The notes under the pieces were generated by a model. The model was not told the origin of the DNA and did no database searches. It saw only the letters and a list, made by a program, of their open reading frames with translations. A stretch of 64,000 nt of DNA, taken from the NCBI GenBank assembly GCA_032988165.1, contig JANTQF010000003.1:240389-304388 (forward strand), read 5' to 3'. Positions 61,170 to 64,000 of the stretch are shown one piece after another; positions within the stretch are counted from its first letter, which is position 1; every line of letters begins with the position of its first letter. Source of the DNA: Emmonsiellopsis sp. PD_33 (Eukaryota; Ascomycota; Eurotiomycetes; Onygenales; Ajellomycetaceae). The translations under genes and the position numbers were made by a program.

Positions 61170-61540
61170 GAGGGAGTCATTGTTGATGCCAGTTGGAAGG
61201 CTATAATAGACCTCAGGGGTAATGGTCACATTTGATGTACCCAGTAAATAATAGGGGGGAGGCTGTAGTTGACCTCAGAGGCAGCCACACAGAGTAGCTA
61301 GCTAGGGGTAGAGGGATAGTCATGTTTAATGCACCTATTAAATGGTAGAGAGGCTATAGTTAGCCTTGAAGGGGTAGTCAAATATGACTACCTCTGTTGA
61401 ATGATGGGAGAGTGTAGTAACCCTCACTAAATAGTAGTAGAGGCTGTGGTAGATCTCATTGAATGATGGTGGAGACTGTATTTAATCTTATTAATAGGAG
61501 TAAGTCCATATTTGACATACCCATTAAATGATAGCTGCTA
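61170..61540. repeat. Degenerate tandem repeat of about 50-70 bp
   Basis: Recurring blocks GAGGCTGTAGTTGACCTCA, GTCATRTTTRATGYACC and CATTAAATGRTAG in loose order. The length is too variable to give a single period. Confidence 0.6.
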
Positions 61541-61715
61541 GAGTAACTGTCAGATAGTGAGAATTGAGATTCATCAAGAAAAATTTAAATCTCATCTAAT
61601 TTTAATAGTTTCTTTTGCAGGATGTTTTTTCTAGTAGTCACTGCAATGATCTTGACATTTTTAAAGTAATTTAGAGGCCTTGATTGTGAAAAAACTGGGA
61701 CATAACCTATTAAAG

Positions 61716-61798
61716 AATGAAAAGCTTGATGAATTGAATCTAGCTATATAGTAAGAGAGTAGTGTAAAATCTGAGCATATAATTATAGTACCTGATAC
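61716..61798. repeat. Direct repeat, copy 2 (partner at 60408-60490)
   Basis: Ends 13 bp before block A at 61812. It differs from copy 1 by C/T and G/A. Confidence 0.85.
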
Positions 61799-61811
61799 TA
61801 TCTTAATGATG

Positions 61812-62470
61812 AGTATTTTAGTATTCTTTTACTTACTATCTTTTAATCACATGTTTTTAGTCTCTCTACTCTAACCTCCTCTTTTCATTCTATCCTTAAT
61901 ATTCTATATGTTCTATCTCTTTACTATATATATATTTTATATCTATACTGTTAGTATGTTCATTCTCCTTCCTACTGAGTACTCTCTTCTACTTTCTGAG
62001 CTCTATCTGATCTTCAGTCCTTCCATTTTCTTACTACCTTCAGTAGTTGTTTGGGATCCTTTTGGTGTCTCTTATTATAATGCTCTTAATGATGTCTCAG
62101 GTCCTAGGCTTCTTATTAGTTTTATAAAGACCCTATTATCTGACTGAGTAGATGAGACTACTTAATTAGCTATGCTAGTACTACCTATTCTTATTTTACC
62201 TGCTACTAAGTTAGTCCTGCAGGTATTATTTACTACTATACTAGTACTACTAATACAGCCTGTCTCTGCAGCTCTATTAGTTATACTAGTATTACTAGTA
62301 TGACCTGTTTCTTTCTCATCTGCTGTATTCACTGAGTTAATCTCTAAGTATGAGACCTATAATCATTAGATGCATGAGATGAACTATTATTTTAACTATC
62401 TCTTATATTATCTTCATTAGTTCTAATATTCTCTATATATCTATATACTACATACCCCCTCTGTGGATTC
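61812..62470 (-). pseudogene. Unidentified two-copy gene relic, copy 2
   Basis: Reverse-complement match to 13165-13850. The minus-strand frame keeps KETGHTSNTSITNRAAETG, SLGPETSLRAL, KGSQTTTEGSKKMEGL and NILTV at the same spacing as copy 1. The plus-strand frames open here are shadows. Function is unknown; conservation of one frame across both decayed copies is the argument for former coding. Confidence 0.6.
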
Positions 62471-62781
62471 TACTTCTTGCTCATTCACTACTGATTTCTT
62501 TTTTCTTTTTATTTTTAGTGTGCTGTCTCTTTACTTTCTTAGTGTTAGCATTGAATTGTTGATTTTATTTATAGAATTATAGGATTATGAGATTATATTA
62601 GGTTGAATTCAATATCTTTATTTAGTATGTATATATATATTCTGTTGTCTACTACTCTTTATTGATCTCTTTTATTATCTATTATCCTCTATGATTTTTA
62701 CTATCTATATTTTTATCTATCTTACTTTATCTTCATTTAAATACTACTATTTACTTTTTACTGTCATGTCTTTTATTACTC

Positions 62782-62904
62782 TATCTTTCTGGGGTCCTTC
62801 ATCTTCTATCTTCTCTATAATAGATTCAATGTCTTCTCCTCTTCCAGACTCTATATCTAAGACCCCTCTGAACTCTATGCCTTCATCAGATCAAGCTCCC
62901 ATTA
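62782..62904. repeat. Dispersed block B, copy 2
   Basis: Same orientation as 12951-13082 although the neighbouring relic is inverted between the two loci, so the pair has been rearranged. Confidence 0.75.
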
Positions 62905-63507
62905 AGTAGTGTGAATCACTGTTAGCTCATAGATAATATAATTTATCTTGAAGTTCTTTACTTTTAATTTTAATATCTATATCTAGCCTCTTTACTTCTT
63001 TTTTTTTTAGCTCTCTATTGAATTCATTTGTCTCCCTACCTTACCTTTTCTTGTCCTCTCTCTTATGATGTCTCAGTCTCAGCCCTAGACTTATATCTTT
63101 ATCTCTGGTAGTTTTATCATCACTGACCTTAACAGCTGTGTTCTATTAGATAGAAATATTAAAGTTAATACCTTTACAACCTCTACCATCCTCTATAACA
63201 TTCTGGGTCTTAAGGTTGAGCTGAAGCTATCTATAGTACTTTAGATTTATAACTTCAGCTAGCTAAATTTCATGAAGAATATATTCATTCAGACTAAGAG
63301 TATTCTGACTGTTGAGTACATCTCTACCATTAATGTAGCTACTATACTTATATTACTATAGCTATTATATCTTTTCATCCTCAGTTGGGCCCCAGCACAG
63401 TTAGATCCTCTAATATATGAGAGCCAGTATTAGCTCTGATAGTCTGTTTTTATCCACTATCACTATTTGCACTACTTACTGTGATATACCTGCTGATTGT
63501 CCTACAC
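62905..63507. other. AT-rich stretch without recognisable gene
   Basis: T- and C-rich on the plus strand; no conserved motif seen. Confidence 0.45.
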
Positions 63508-63510
63508 TGT

Positions 63511-63887
63511 ATTCCTGATGTGTACCCAGAATTTTTGGTGGAGGTACACATACAAGCTACGGTGGAGCATAAACCTCATACACCGCACTTCCTTGTACCC
63601 AGAATTACTCCACCAATATTGATCGTAGGAGGATGCTTGTTAAGGGAAAGTTATAGTGCTCAAAGAGAGCTTTAAAACGCGCCGGGTCTCATCTTCATAC
63701 GATTAATATTGATGGAGCTAGGGGGGGTGGAAGATGGGGGGCAGAATTTTCGGTGTGGGTTGCCAAGACTGCACTATGGGTATGCACCACCACCCTTAGG
63801 GGTTACCCCATCAAAATTTAATATTCATGGGGGTAGGTAGTGCTTGTATCCATTAGAATCAGTTTGATCAGACAAATCCAGTGGTGC
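63511..63887. repeat. Dispersed conserved block, CpG-retaining copy
   Basis: Partner of 15556-15930. It contains CpG at about 63560, 63584, 63624, 63678, 63680, 63683, 63700 and 63751, the only CpG cluster I see in the window. A plus-strand frame (63481-63675) covers the left half and stops at a TAA. A minus-strand reading also shows protein-like segments (FKALFEHYNFPLTSILLRS). Neither is recognised, so it could be coding, an LTR or a noncoding repeat. Confidence 0.9.
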
Positions 63888-64000
63888 CTTTATCTTTTTG
63901 AAATTCCCAAAACTGACTGAGCTATTCCAAGTTAAAGTTTGAGTCAGATATAGTAGTTATATAGCTAAGGTAACCTTTTCTTATACTTAGAATAACTTCC

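Noticed and set aside
63511..63887. Structured RNA gene (snRNA or rRNA piece)
   Set aside because: No diagnostic box or known core was recognised; conservation is explained as well by recent duplication.
1..64000. Alternative genetic code (TAG or TGA read as sense)
   Set aside because: Interrupting TAG, TGA and TAA fit converted CAG, CGA and CAA; the 15.6/63.5-kb comparison shows the mutations directly, and sense Gln and Arg codons remain.

Overview
The window looks like a gene-poor, AT-rich, repeat-dense compartment of a filamentous fungus, most likely a Pezizomycotina ascomycete. The basis is the type of transposon relics present (pogo-like DDE transposase, Helitron with a DUF6570-type N-terminus, Ty1/copia, two Ty3/gypsy elements, a JmjC-like repeat gene) and heavy C-to-T and G-to-A decay resembling repeat-induced point mutation (RIP). 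CpG is almost absent. Long coding frames are broken mainly by TAG, TGA and TAA where CAG, CGA and CAA would be expected. I recognise no intact conserved gene, no rRNA, no tRNA and no CRISPR array. No species name is justified.

Layout. 1-4.6 kb: two diverging Helitron relics. 4.7-11.3 kb: a broken pogo-like transposase and an unidentified relic, between two arrays of the same 81-bp minisatellite in opposite orientation, plus a MITE-like element. 12.4-18.7 kb: minisatellites, an unidentified coding relic (13.2-13.85 kb) and a 56-bp satellite. 18.7-20.6 kb: LTR plus gag-like frame. 22.1-29.5 kb: a Ty1/copia relic on the minus strand carrying two internal tandem duplications. 29.8-35.6 kb: a Ty3/gypsy relic on the minus strand. 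37-43.5 kb: a G-rich array, a Myb-like relic gene with internal repeats, a higher-order repeat and two lone Tc1-like ends. 43.7-47.8 kb: a JmjC-like relic, a 1.2-kb purine-rich array, inverted satellite copies, LTR-like sequence and an inverted repeat. 48.4-53.2 kb: an unrecognised gene relic of about 1,590 codons. 53.3-55.0 kb: a very heavily mutated gypsy pol fragment, then a second LTR plus gag. 57.9-59.5 kb: a second JmjC-like copy next to its own purine-rich array. 61.8-63.9 kb: partner copies of blocks found at 13 kb and 15.6 kb.

The genes do not form a pathway; the window is best read as a mutation record. The clearest evidence is a block of about 375 bp present at 15.56 and 63.51 kb. 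The right copy keeps about eight CpG sites and the left copy differs by about 41 substitutions, all C-to-T or G-to-A in one direction. The most interesting unexplained object is the large reading frame at 48.4-53.2 kb, whose N-terminal module is duplicated and which I cannot assign to a family.
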